DNA of 64,000 nucleotides from Citricoccus muralis (GTDB lineage Bacteria; Actinomycetota; Actinomycetes; Actinomycetales; Micrococcaceae): positions 310,001 to 374,000 of the forward strand of contig NZ_CP121252.1 of NCBI RefSeq assembly GCF_029637705.1, in the 5' to 3' direction. A program made the position numbers and the translations under genes. Shown piece by piece: positions 54,246 to 61,469 of the stretch. The number at the start of each line of letters is the position of its first letter. Position 1 is the stretch's first letter. The notes beneath the pieces are model-generated. The model did not search any database, had not been told where the DNA came from, and saw nothing but the letters and a program-made list of their open reading frames with translations.

Positions 54246-55066
54246 AGCATTCCCCGGTCAACATCGTCCCCGGGCTGTACCCGATCGACGCCGGCACCGC
54301 CGAGATCAGCGAGGATCCCTTCACCCCGGGGTGCTGGTTGCTCACCCTCAACGGCGCTGAATCCTCGCAGCTGAACCCCGATCAGCCCACCGTGCTCGGA
54401 TTCGAGTACATGCGGTGGATCGCCGCTGTCATCGAGCACCGCTTCACCACGGACACCGCCCTGAAGGTCCTGCACCTGGGGGCGGCCGGCTGCACCCTGG
54501 CCCGCTGGGTCACCGCCCTGTACCCGAAAGCCCACCAAGTCGCCGTCGAGTATGACGCCGGTCTGGCCGCCCTGGCCCGCGACCGTTTCGGCCTCCCCCG
54601 CGCCCCGGCCCTGAAAATCCGTGTGGCCGAGGCCGGTGAGGTGCTCGCCGCCGGCTACCCCGACACCCGCGACGTCATCATCCGCGACGTGTTTGCCGAC
54701 GACGACGCCGGCCGCCCCACCACCCCCGCTCATCTCACCGGGGTCGAACCCGCAGAGCACGCGGCCCGGCAGCTCGGCGCCCACGGGGTGTACCTGGTGA
54801 ACTACGGTGGCGGGCCCGGCATGGCCGACGCCCTGGTGGAGCAGGCCGCGCTGGCGGAGGTGTTTGCCCACGTCATGGCGATCGCCGACCCCGCCATGTT
54901 CAAGGGGCGCCGCCGCGGCAACGTCATCTTCGCCTGCAGCCAGGCGCCGCTCACCTCCACCGCCCTGGGCGGGGAACCGGCGCTTACCCGGGCGCTACTC
55001 TCGGACCCGGTTCCGGCCCAACTTCGCCACGTCTCCCCGCCGAGCCCGGGGCGCACTAGACTGTGA
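54239..55066 (+). CDS. Spermidine synthase-like methyltransferase-fold protein
   Basis: 275 residues. The Rossmann SAM-type core has VLHLGAAGCTLARWVTALYP and VAVEYDAGLAALARDRFGLP (acidic Glu ending strand 2), with IRDVFADDDAGRPTTPAHLT where polyamine synthases carry the gatekeeper D-x-x-D. This matches the spermidine-synthase-like proteins of actinobacteria. No putrescine-binding Tyr/Asp pattern is clear, so real polyamine synthesis is doubtful. Start ATG 54239. Confidence 0.75.
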   Translation: MVKHSPVNIVPGLYPIDAGTAEISEDPFTPGCWLLTLNGAESSQLNPDQPTVLGFEYMRWIAAVIEHRFTTDTALKVLHLGAAGCTLARWVTALYPKAHQVAVEYDAGLAALARDRFGLPRAPALKIRVAEAGEVLAAGYPDTRDVIIRDVFADDDAGRPTTPAHLTGVEPAEHAARQLGAHGVYLVNYGGGPGMADALVEQAALAEVFAHVMAIADPAMFKGRRRGNVIFACSQAPLTSTALGGEPALTRALLSDPVPAQLRHVSPPSPGRTRL

Positions 55067-55135
55067 CCACCAGGACGGGGCAGCCCCACCGCCACAGGGC
55101 GGGCCACCTCGTTCCCACCGTACAGGGAGGTTGAG

Positions 55136-56128
55136 ATGACCGGCATGTTCCATGATCCCGCCCGTCGCGTCGAGAACGAGGCGGAACGCACCCGCCGCCA
55201 CGCTCAAACCCACGGCGTCGTCGTCGGGGTGGACGGGTCCAAGCGCTCGCTGGCCGCCGCCGTCTGGGCGCTGCGCGAAGCGACGCGGCGCGATCTGCCG
55301 CTGACGCTCGTCTCGGCCTACACCCTGCCGATCTTCCCGTCGGTGGCGCTCGACGCCGGCTACGGTTCCATGGAGGATTCCGCCCTGGCCGAAGGTGCCC
55401 AGCAGATTCTGGCGGCCACCGTGGAGCAGCTCGGTCCCACCGACGTCGAAATCCGCACCCGTGTCGAACTCGGCGACCCCGCTACCGTGCTCACCGACTA
55501 CTCCTCCCAGGCGCACCTGCTGGTGGCCGGGTCCCGTGGGCGCGGCGGTTTCATGGGGTTGCTGGTGGGTTCGGTGTCGCGCAGCCTGCCGTCGAATGCC
55601 TCCTGCCCGGTGGTGCTCGTGCCCCTGGGGGCCGAAGAGTCTCGCGCCGGGGATAACGCCCCTGTGGTGGTGGGTTCCGACGGCGGTGAGCGCGGTCGAC
55701 TGGCCATCCTGCGCGCCGCTGAGGAGGCCCGGTGCCGCGGGGCCGACCTGCGGTTGGTGTGTGCCATGGCGCCCGTGTCGTCGGCCGTCGAGTGGCTCCC
55801 GTCCACCGTGGACGAGCGCGCGCTGGTGGATGAACTGCAGGAGAAGATGGACGCCGGGGTGGCCTGGCTAAAGGCTCAGGTGCCGGACCTGAACGTCACC
55901 GGCGAGGTGATCGACGGCGTGCCGGTGGACGTGATGGTGGCCGAATCCGAATACGCCCGCCTCACCGTGGTAGGCACTCGGGGCCGCGGCGGTTTCGCTG
56001 GCGCCCTGCTGGGTTCGACGTCGCAGGGCATCATCGCCCACGCCAAGGGCCCGGTGATGGTGGTGCCGTTCACGAAGGACAAGCGCCTGGAATCCCGGCC
56101 GGAGTACGGCCCGATGTTCGACGGCTAA
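55136..56128 (+). CDS. Universal stress protein with two Usp domains
   Basis: 330 residues. An N-terminal tail of ~22 residues (HDPARRVENEAERTRRHAQ) precedes domain 1 (GVVVGVDGSKRSLAAAV...VAGSRGRGGFMGLLVGSVSRS), and domain 2 ends VVGTRGRGGFAGALLGSTSQG. Both ATP motifs are intact. The start is ATG after GGGAGG. It is a paralogue of the 50057 Usp, closer to the classical actinobacterial two-domain Usp because domain 2 also opens PVVVGSDGGERG. Confidence 0.92.
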   Translation: MTGMFHDPARRVENEAERTRRHAQTHGVVVGVDGSKRSLAAAVWALREATRRDLPLTLVSAYTLPIFPSVALDAGYGSMEDSALAEGAQQILAATVEQLGPTDVEIRTRVELGDPATVLTDYSSQAHLLVAGSRGRGGFMGLLVGSVSRSLPSNASCPVVLVPLGAEESRAGDNAPVVVGSDGGERGRLAILRAAEEARCRGADLRLVCAMAPVSSAVEWLPSTVDERALVDELQEKMDAGVAWLKAQVPDLNVTGEVIDGVPVDVMVAESEYARLTVVGTRGRGGFAGALLGSTSQGIIAHAKGPVMVVPFTKDKRLESRPEYGPMFDG

Positions 56129-56186
56129 GTAGGACGGTTGCCTCGTTCTACTTGAGTGTTGACTTCCCCGTTCTTTGCGCGCTGGC

Positions 56187-57914
56187 CTACTCCCGTTGGG
56201 GTCGCCAGTAGGTGTTCCGCCTCGGTACTTGGTCGGGGTCGATATACGGGGGTGCGGTGAACCAGGGCACGTCATCGATGATGTGGATGTCCCAGTCGCC
56301 TCGGTCGGCTAACCGGTGATCATGGTGACACAGGAGTACCCCGTTGGCGGTGGAGGTGGGGCCGTGGTTGCGGGCTGGGTCGATGTGGTGGGCCTCGCAC
56401 CACGGTGCTGGCGCGGTACATCCTGGGGCGGCGCAGCCGCCGTCGCGGGCGACGAGTGCTTTGCGTAGGTGTTTATCGAAGAACCGTTCGCTGGTGCCGA
56501 CATCTAACACTTGTCCTGCCCCGCCGAGGACGATGGGCAGGATTTCGGCTTCGCAGAGGAGGTGTCTGATCGTGGTCGGGTTGATCGGGCCGGTGTAGGA
56601 GCCCTGGCTGAGTTGGAACCCTGGCAGGGTCCCATCAGTAAGCCAGGCTGGGTTGAAGTTTTTCGGCGCGATACCGCCCTGGTGCATCATGCGTAGCAGT
56701 AAGGGCAGGTCGATGGTGACCAGCATCTGAGGCCGGGTGCCGCCTTGGTCGGGGAGTTTGTTGTGTGGGACTTTCAGTCCGGCGGTGAGGACTCCGATGA
56801 GGGCGTCGTGGGCTTTCTGGTCCCGGGTGCGCTCATCCAGGCTCTCGACCGGGTGCCCTTCAGCATCGACCGCATGAGTTTCAGTGCCAGCCTCTGAGGT
56901 GCTGGTCGTGGTTTCGCTGTGGGATCCGGTTTTCGCTCGGGGGTTGTTCATGGCGTGGACGAGGGTGGAGAGGAGTTCGTCGCCGGCTTGGTCGGTGGCG
57001 CATTGCCAGATGCTGAGCTTGCCCCGAGTGCCGATGCGACGTAGTCCCCGCTTCTTTTCGGCGATTTTGTCGTCGGGTGCTTGGCCGTCGGGATTGATCC
57101 GAGTGCTGGTGCGTTCTTTCCACCCGGCCGCATAGGCAGTGAAGGCGTTGTCATCAAAGGTACGGGCCTGGTCGACCAGGGTTTTCTCCCCCTCAGTGAT
57201 CAGTTGCTCGACGTCGTGGGGGTCAGTGCTCACGGAACGGGCTTCTTCATCCACCGCGTTCAGGGCGTCGATGATGGCCTGGGTGGCTCGTGGGGTGATG
57301 TCTCCGTCGACGGCGGCGTCGTGGACTTCGGGTAGCGGGGGTTCGGCGGTGGTGCCAGCGGCGTCGGTGAGGCTGGCCAGGGTGGTATCGGGGTGGATGG
57401 CGTTTGCGGTGTGGATCCGACGTCGGGCGACCCCGAATCCGACCATGGTGAGGGACCGCAGGTAGTCGGCGGCGTTTTTGTGTACGACCCGCCCGGTGGG
57501 TAACCCGAGGAGTTCGAGGCGTTGTTCGTGCAGGGGGAAGATCCGCCCGACAATCCCGGCCAACGCGGTTTCCACGTTCTCACACAGTCGGCCCAGAGTA
57601 GCGGCCTGGGCAATGATGCTGGGCAACGACCCGGCCGGGTCATCGCAGACGATGGCGTCCTCATTGTTCTTGCCGCCGGTGGTGTAGTGGCCTTTCTCGT
57701 TGGGCAGGAACGAGGTGCCCCAGTCGTGGCGGGTGTCGGGTTCTTCCCGGTGGTAGAGGCTGAACTCGTCATGGGCATGGGCCGCAGAGACGCGCCGGCT
57801 CAGGGTGGTGAGGCCCTGTTCAAGCAGGGTGGTCAGGTCGGCGGTGGAAAGGTCGTCGAGGGATTCAAGGAGTTCAGGCAAGGCAGAAAGGGAAGGCGAT
57901 GCGGTGGTGGTCAT
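56187..57914 (-). CDS. DUF222 (13E12-type) HNH endonuclease domain protein
   Basis: 575 residues. The large N-terminal helical DUF222 region (about 30-420) precedes the C-terminal HNH motif: GGCAAPGCTAPAPWCEAHHI, then DPARNHGPTSTANGVLLCHH, then DHRLAD, with Cys pairs for zinc. The family is typically multi-copy and repeat-like in Micrococcales and mycobacteria. Whether it cuts DNA, or is domesticated from a mobile element, is unknown. The C-terminus is the family-typical YWRPQRE. Confidence 0.9.
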   Translation of the reverse strand: MTTTASPSLSALPELLESLDDLSTADLTTLLEQGLTTLSRRVSAAHAHDEFSLYHREEPDTRHDWGTSFLPNEKGHYTTGGKNNEDAIVCDDPAGSLPSIIAQAATLGRLCENVETALAGIVGRIFPLHEQRLELLGLPTGRVVHKNAADYLRSLTMVGFGVARRRIHTANAIHPDTTLASLTDAAGTTAEPPLPEVHDAAVDGDITPRATQAIIDALNAVDEEARSVSTDPHDVEQLITEGEKTLVDQARTFDDNAFTAYAAGWKERTSTRINPDGQAPDDKIAEKKRGLRRIGTRGKLSIWQCATDQAGDELLSTLVHAMNNPRAKTGSHSETTTSTSEAGTETHAVDAEGHPVESLDERTRDQKAHDALIGVLTAGLKVPHNKLPDQGGTRPQMLVTIDLPLLLRMMHQGGIAPKNFNPAWLTDGTLPGFQLSQGSYTGPINPTTIRHLLCEAEILPIVLGGAGQVLDVGTSERFFDKHLRKALVARDGGCAAPGCTAPAPWCEAHHIDPARNHGPTSTANGVLLCHHDHRLADRGDWDIHIIDDVPWFTAPPYIDPDQVPRRNTYWRPQRE

Positions 57915-58262
57915 GGCCTGGCTCCCCCTTCCTGCGGTCTGAGTCCCTCAGGCTTCTGGGGCGTGTGTTCTAGTTCCTATTCTAGTTGCGGTGTCGGTTA
58001 AAGGGAAGTGGTGATCGAGGTTGGGGATAAGTTGGGGTCGTGTTTTCTTGCTTCGCGGACTGGTGCGGGAGACGGCTCCTCCACAAGGGTGCGGCTCGCG
58101 ACCCCGACGTGCTGCAGCGAAGGTAGAGCGCAGGTGGAGACAAAAATAGCGCCGGACCTCTGAGCGAGATCCGGCGTCTGGAGAAGAGGGGCGATGGGGA
58201 ACGGGAAACGAGAAAACGGTCATGGGGGACATCGGGGGAGAGGGGCGAGAGAAGTTAAAGAA
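57915..58262. other. Intergenic stretch, no gene seen
   Basis: The divergent space between the HNH gene (leftward) and the end of the NlpC/P60 unit. It must hold the HNH promoter. The only frames are short and look non-coding. The region has mixed composition, with pyrimidine/purine-rich tracts near 58200-58260. No repeat or RNA gene is recognised apart from the two hairpins at its right side. Confidence 0.5.
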
Positions 58263-58300
58263 ACAGAGGCGGTATCCCTTCGTTAGGGTGCCGCCTCTGT
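58263..58300 (-). terminator. Second hairpin of the NlpC/P60 terminator
   Basis: ACAGAGGCGG (58263-58272) pairs with 58291-58300, with CCC/GGG pairing inside. On the minus strand the stem is followed by TTTCTTTAACTT, a proper T-rich tail, so this is the intrinsic terminator for leftward transcription. Confidence 0.8.
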
Positions 58301-58310
58301 TCGGTATAGC

Positions 58311-58356
58311 CCCTCGGGAATCCGGAGAACTTCCCCGGACCCCGGATTCCCGAGGG
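58311..58356 (-). terminator. First hairpin downstream of the NlpC/P60 gene
   Basis: A 15-bp perfect stem, CCCTCGGGAATCCGG (58311-58325) with 58342-58356, and a 16-base loop, 16 bases past the stop codon. There is no T run, so it is likely a 3' stabiliser working with the hairpin next to it. Confidence 0.75.
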
Positions 58357-58371
58357 TAGATGATGGCGCGG

Positions 58372-59985
58372 TCAGTAGCGACCTGCGTAGGGATGGACGT
58401 TCACCATGCCGCCGTAGTTCAGCGCTGTCACGGAAACGCCCATCTGGGGGTTACGTGCGTGCGCGATCTGGCCGTTCCCGATGTACAGCGCGACGTGGTA
58501 CATGGAGGAGCCGCCGTTGGAGCTCCAGAACACCAGGTCGCCGGGCTGCAGCTGGCTCAGCGGCACATACTGCTTGGCGGCCTGGAACTGGGTGGTCGAG
58601 GTGCGCGGCAGGGACTTGCCGGCGGCCTGGAAGGCTCCCAGGGTGAACCCGGAGCAGTCATAGCCGGACGGGCCGTTGCCGCCCCAGGTGTAGTAAGTGC
58701 CCGGCTGGTTGGCCTTGTTGACGGCCCAGTTGATGGCGGTGCCTGCCCATCCGGAGTTCGACGCCGTCTGGACCTGCTGGGTCTTCGTCGGGGTCGGCGT
58801 AGGGGTTGCAGTGCGCGTCGGCGTAGGGGTGGCGGTCCGAGTTGGCGTCGGAGTTGCAGTGCGCGTTGGCGTGGGGGTGGCGGTGCGCGTGGCTGACGGC
58901 GACGCCGAAGCGCTGGCTGACGGGGTCGGGGTGGCCGTGGCGCTCGGAGTGGCAGAAGCGCTCGGGGAAGCCGAAGCCGAAGCGCTAGCAGATGCGGACG
59001 GCGATGCCGATGAGCTGGGGGAGGCCGTGGCGGTCTCGGAGGCCGTTGCGCTCGGCGTCTCGGAAGGCGTAGGAGTCTGGGTCGGTGTGGGGGTCGGCTC
59101 CTGGGCCTCTGCGGCTTCGGTGCTTGACGGTGAGGGGCTGACGGCTTCTTCGGCGGCGCGAGCATCAGAGTCGGCAATGGCTGCCTGCAGTGCCTGCTCC
59201 AGGTCCGATGCCTCGATGGCGGAAACGCGCTCTTCGGCCTCGGCGTCGGAAATATCGTGCAGCTCTGCATACAGGCCAACCAGCTGTGCTCGGTCGGCCT
59301 CTGCCTCCAAGCGGGCCTGCTCGGCGGCCTCGGCCTGACGGCGCAGTTCCGCCTGACGCTCGGCCTCGATGCGGGCCGCTTCTGCTTCGGCAGCCTCAGC
59401 GCGCTCGGCTTCGGCGGCCAATGCTTCGGCTTCGGCTGCCTGGCGGGCGGTGTCCTCCGCGGTCTGGGCCTGGGTGTTGGCGATCTGATCGGCGGTCGCG
59501 GCGCGGGAGAGCGTGTCCTCGTCGCCGAACATCACGTCGGTGACGGTGGCCCCGCCGTTGCGGTACATATCGGCGGCGGTGTTGCCGGCGGCCTCATCGG
59601 CGCTCGCTGCGGATTCGGATGCGGCGGTTGCGTGATCGCGTGCGGATTCGGCGGTGGTGCGTGCCTGGGCCACGGCTTCGGCGGCCACGCGGGCGTCCTC
59701 ATTGGCCTGCTGGGCGTTGGCCTCGATCTCCAGCGCACGGCGGGTGGTCTGCTGGATGGCGGCGTAGAGTTTGCCCGCCATCTCGTCGCGGGAGGCGTCA
59801 TCCGCTTTGGCCTCGGCGACCTTGTTCTTCGCCGGGATCGTTGCGCGCTCGGTCACCGTCTTGTCTTCGGCCTGCTGGCTGGAGCTCACGGACTGGAACA
59901 GGTTCGGCATGGCGGCAGCGGTGACGGCGCCCACGGTCACGATGGCGACGGCGGCGGTAACACCTGCAACGCGGCGAGTTTTCAC
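58372..59985 (-). CDS. Secreted NlpC/P60 cell-wall peptidase
   Basis: 537 residues from a GTG at 59983-59985, preceded by AGAGGA. Order: signal segment (about 8-30), Ala/Glu-rich coiled coil (about 40-250), Ser/Thr/Pro/Ala-rich linker (about 265-410) with four RTATPTPT repeats, then an NlpC/P60 domain with catalytic Cys in YDCSGFTLGAF and His in YHVALYIGNGQIAHA. It cleaves peptidoglycan stem peptides, as in RipA-like enzymes, with the coiled coil probably restraining activity. The long coiled coil plus linker suggests wall spanning. The DNA coding the linker is a tandem repeat. Confidence 0.92.
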   Translation of the reverse strand: MKTRRVAGVTAAVAIVTVGAVTAAAMPNLFQSVSSSQQAEDKTVTERATIPAKNKVAEAKADDASRDEMAGKLYAAIQQTTRRALEIEANAQQANEDARVAAEAVAQARTTAESARDHATAASESAASADEAAGNTAADMYRNGGATVTDVMFGDEDTLSRAATADQIANTQAQTAEDTARQAAEAEALAAEAERAEAAEAEAARIEAERQAELRRQAEAAEQARLEAEADRAQLVGLYAELHDISDAEAEERVSAIEASDLEQALQAAIADSDARAAEEAVSPSPSSTEAAEAQEPTPTPTQTPTPSETPSATASETATASPSSSASPSASASASASASPSASATPSATATPTPSASASASPSATRTATPTPTRTATPTPTRTATPTPTRTATPTPTPTKTQQVQTASNSGWAGTAINWAVNKANQPGTYYTWGGNGPSGYDCSGFTLGAFQAAGKSLPRTSTTQFQAAKQYVPLSQLQPGDLVFWSSNGGSSMYHVALYIGNGQIAHARNPQMGVSVTALNYGGMVNVHPYAGRY

Positions 59986-60126
59986 AGCGGTTGTTCCTCT
60001 CACTGCGGAGCTCGAGGGTGAGTGATGTGCTGGCCGGATCACCAGCGGTGGTGGGCCGTCACATGATCGTCACGTTTAGGTGAAGAGAAGATCACGCTCA
60101 GGCTGTGTTGAGCTCCACAAGACACG

Positions 60127-60156
60127 AGAATAGATGCACAATTGTCACAAAAGCAA
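60127..60156 (-). promoter_or_regulatory. Candidate promoter of the NlpC/P60 gene
   Basis: On the minus strand TTGCTT (60151-60156) and TATTCT (60127-60132) are 18 bases apart, within an AT-rich leader of about 140 bases before the gene. I looked for a ydaO-type riboswitch here, common before such genes, and did not find its core. Confidence 0.3.
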
Positions 60157-60268
60157 CACAAGTCAGCCCCGTATCATAAAAAACAACGATGTAATTTTGT
60201 TACACCCGTTGCAAACGTGGCGTGTCGCGTCCGATGAGAGGTGTGAGTTTGCGTGGGCTGGCCCGGGG

Positions 60269-60646
60269 CTAGCCCCACCCGAGGCGATGCAACTCGTCGT
60301 CGTCGATGCCGAAGAAATGAGCCACCTCGTGCACCACGGTCACCGTGATCTGCTCAACGAGTTCCTCGCGCGTCGAGCACATCCGTTCCAGCGGATTCCG
60401 GAATATCGTGATTTGATCGGGCATGGCCCAGGGCTCATTGCCCCGTTCGGTGAGTGGGATCCCTTCGTAGAGACCGAGCAGTTCCGTGTCGGGGGCCTCC
60501 CATGGTTCTGGCTCATATTCGTCGGCCACGAACACCACAACATTGTCGATATGACGCTGCAATCGCCGCGGCAGACGGGTCAGAGCGTCCTGAACGGCGG
60601 CGTCGAATTCTTCCTCGGAAAGCCAGTGGTCATCGGCGGTTTGCAC
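60269..60646 (-). CDS. Metallopeptidase family protein (minimal zincin)
   Basis: 125 residues. The zinc motif HEVAHFFGID (HExxH plus Asp) is near the C-terminus, and the preceding IFRNPLERMCSTREELVEQI and LLGLYEGIPLTER belong to the small DUF1025/zincin family. The start used is the GTG at 60644-60646, with GAGGGA 12 bases upstream, somewhat far. A short protease of unknown substrate. Divergent from tRNA-Glu. Confidence 0.88.
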   Translation of the reverse strand: MQTADDHWLSEEEFDAAVQDALTRLPRRLQRHIDNVVVFVADEYEPEPWEAPDTELLGLYEGIPLTERGNEPWAMPDQITIFRNPLERMCSTREELVEQITVTVVHEVAHFFGIDDDELHRLGWG

Positions 60647-60734
60647 ATTGGCGAGTCTTCCCTCTACAATTTTCTAGGTCAACCTCGCACTGTTGAACCG
60701 TGAATCCTCACGGAAGGTGGCGCGTGGAAGATAG

Positions 60735-60807
60735 GCCCCCATCGTCTAGCGGCCTAGGACACCGCCCTTTCACGGCGGCGGCACGGGTTCGAATCCCGTT
60801 GGGGGTA
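60735..60807 (+). tRNA. tRNA-Glu (TTC)
   Basis: 73 nt. The acceptor GCCCCCA pairs with TGGGGGT, the anticodon stem is CCGCC/GGCGG around loop CTTTCAC (anticodon TTC), and the T-arm is ACGGGTTCGAATCCCGT. CCA is not encoded. Confidence 0.97.
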
Positions 60808-60913
60808 CTGCATTTGCGGCACTAGCCTTGCGCTGGAAATGCGACGGTCATCCTCGGAAACGAGTGTGGTCAAGAGAGGGAAAAAACTCTGGTAGAGTTA
60901 GTTCCCGCAACAA

Positions 60914-60987
60914 GGCCCTGTAGCGCAGTTGGTTAGCGCGCCGCCCTGTCACGGCGGAGGTCGCGGGTTCAAGTCCCGTCAGGGTCG
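60914..60987 (+). tRNA. tRNA-Asp (GTC)
   Basis: 74 nt. The acceptor GGCCCTG pairs with CAGGGTC (one G-T wobble), the anticodon loop is CTGTCAC (GTC), the T-arm GCGGGTTCAAGTCCCGT is intact, and the discriminator is G as expected for Asp. Confidence 0.97.
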
Positions 60988-61049
60988 CGGATGCGAGAGC
61001 CTGTCCAGATGGACGGGCTCTTTGTCCACGAGATGCTTCCGAGCATCTT

Positions 61050-61122
61050 GGCTCTGTAGCTCAGTTGGTAGAGCGTTCGACTGAAAATCGAAAGGTCACC
61101 GGATCGACGCCGGTCGGAGCCA
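61050..61122 (+). tRNA. tRNA-Phe (GAA)
   Basis: 73 nt. The acceptor GGCTCTG pairs with CGGAGCC, and the anticodon loop is CTGAAAA (GAA). The T-loop reads CCGGATCGACGCCGG, that is ATCGACG in place of the usual TTCGAxT, noted as odd. A terminator follows directly. The cluster Glu-Asp-Phe is probably one transcript. Confidence 0.95.
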
Positions 61123-61124
61123 CT

Positions 61125-61158
61125 GAACCCCCGCGTAGCTTCTACATCGCGGGGGTTC
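61125..61158 (+). terminator. Terminator of the tRNA cluster
   Basis: GAACCCCCGCG (61125-61135) pairs perfectly with 61148-61158 over a 12-base loop and is followed by TTCGTT. Confidence 0.9.
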
Positions 61159-61469
61159 TTCGTTATGCTGGGGAGCGATACGGCGGCTTACTCAATCGAT
61201 CGTTCAGTGTGGCCCTATTCGGCGGCCAAGGCGTCTTTGACGTTGGGGCGAGTGCGTTCTCGATCTAGCGACTCTAAAGTCGAGCGGTAAGAGGTGTCTG
61301 AGTACTGAGGGTCTATTGAAGTAACGTGCGGGTCGCCAGGTTGCAGGGCCACTTTCCGTGACGCTACTTGGGGTAAAAAAGTAGGGATCGGCCATAAATG
61401 GCGGATCCCTACTTGTTAGTCTCCCGGCGTCTCGCGGCGCCTCCCCTAAGTCTAGGGCAGAATGAGATC
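61159..61469. other. Lower-GC intergenic region between tRNA-Phe and the HEPN-motif gene
   Basis: About 310 bases without a supported gene. Composition shifts from the GC-rich core to a more AT-balanced style that continues into the next gene. The only strong structure is the hairpin at 61380-61413. I found no copy of the tRNA-Phe 3' end here or after the next gene, so no attachment-site duplication can be shown. Confidence 0.6.
61380..61413 (-). terminator. 16-bp hairpin with T tract on the minus strand
   Basis: AGTAGGGATCGGCCAT (61380-61395) pairs with 61398-61413 with one mismatch and a 2-base loop. Six A residues precede or start it on the plus strand, so the minus strand reads stem then TTTTTT, a textbook intrinsic terminator for leftward transcription. 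No leftward gene lies to its right before 63201. Confidence 0.7.

Noticed and set aside
56187-57914. Mobile intron or intein reading of the HNH protein
   Set aside because: The DUF222 + HNH layout is a stand-alone family; there is no interrupted host gene and no intron structure around it.
57948-58232. 94-codon minus-strand frame upstream of the HNH gene
   Set aside because: Pro/Arg/Ser-rich, no Shine-Dalgarno, no family features, and it overlaps the likely HNH promoter.
58780-59080. CRISPR-like repeat region
   Set aside because: The repeats are in-frame codons of a Thr/Pro/Ser/Ala linker and lack unique spacers; no cas genes are in the window.
60043-60268. ydaO (c-di-AMP) riboswitch before the NlpC/P60 gene
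   Set aside because: Such genes often carry one, but I could not find its conserved core or helices in this leader.
61065-61268. 67-codon plus frame starting inside tRNA-Phe
   Set aside because: It begins in the tRNA and reads through the terminator hairpin; artefact.
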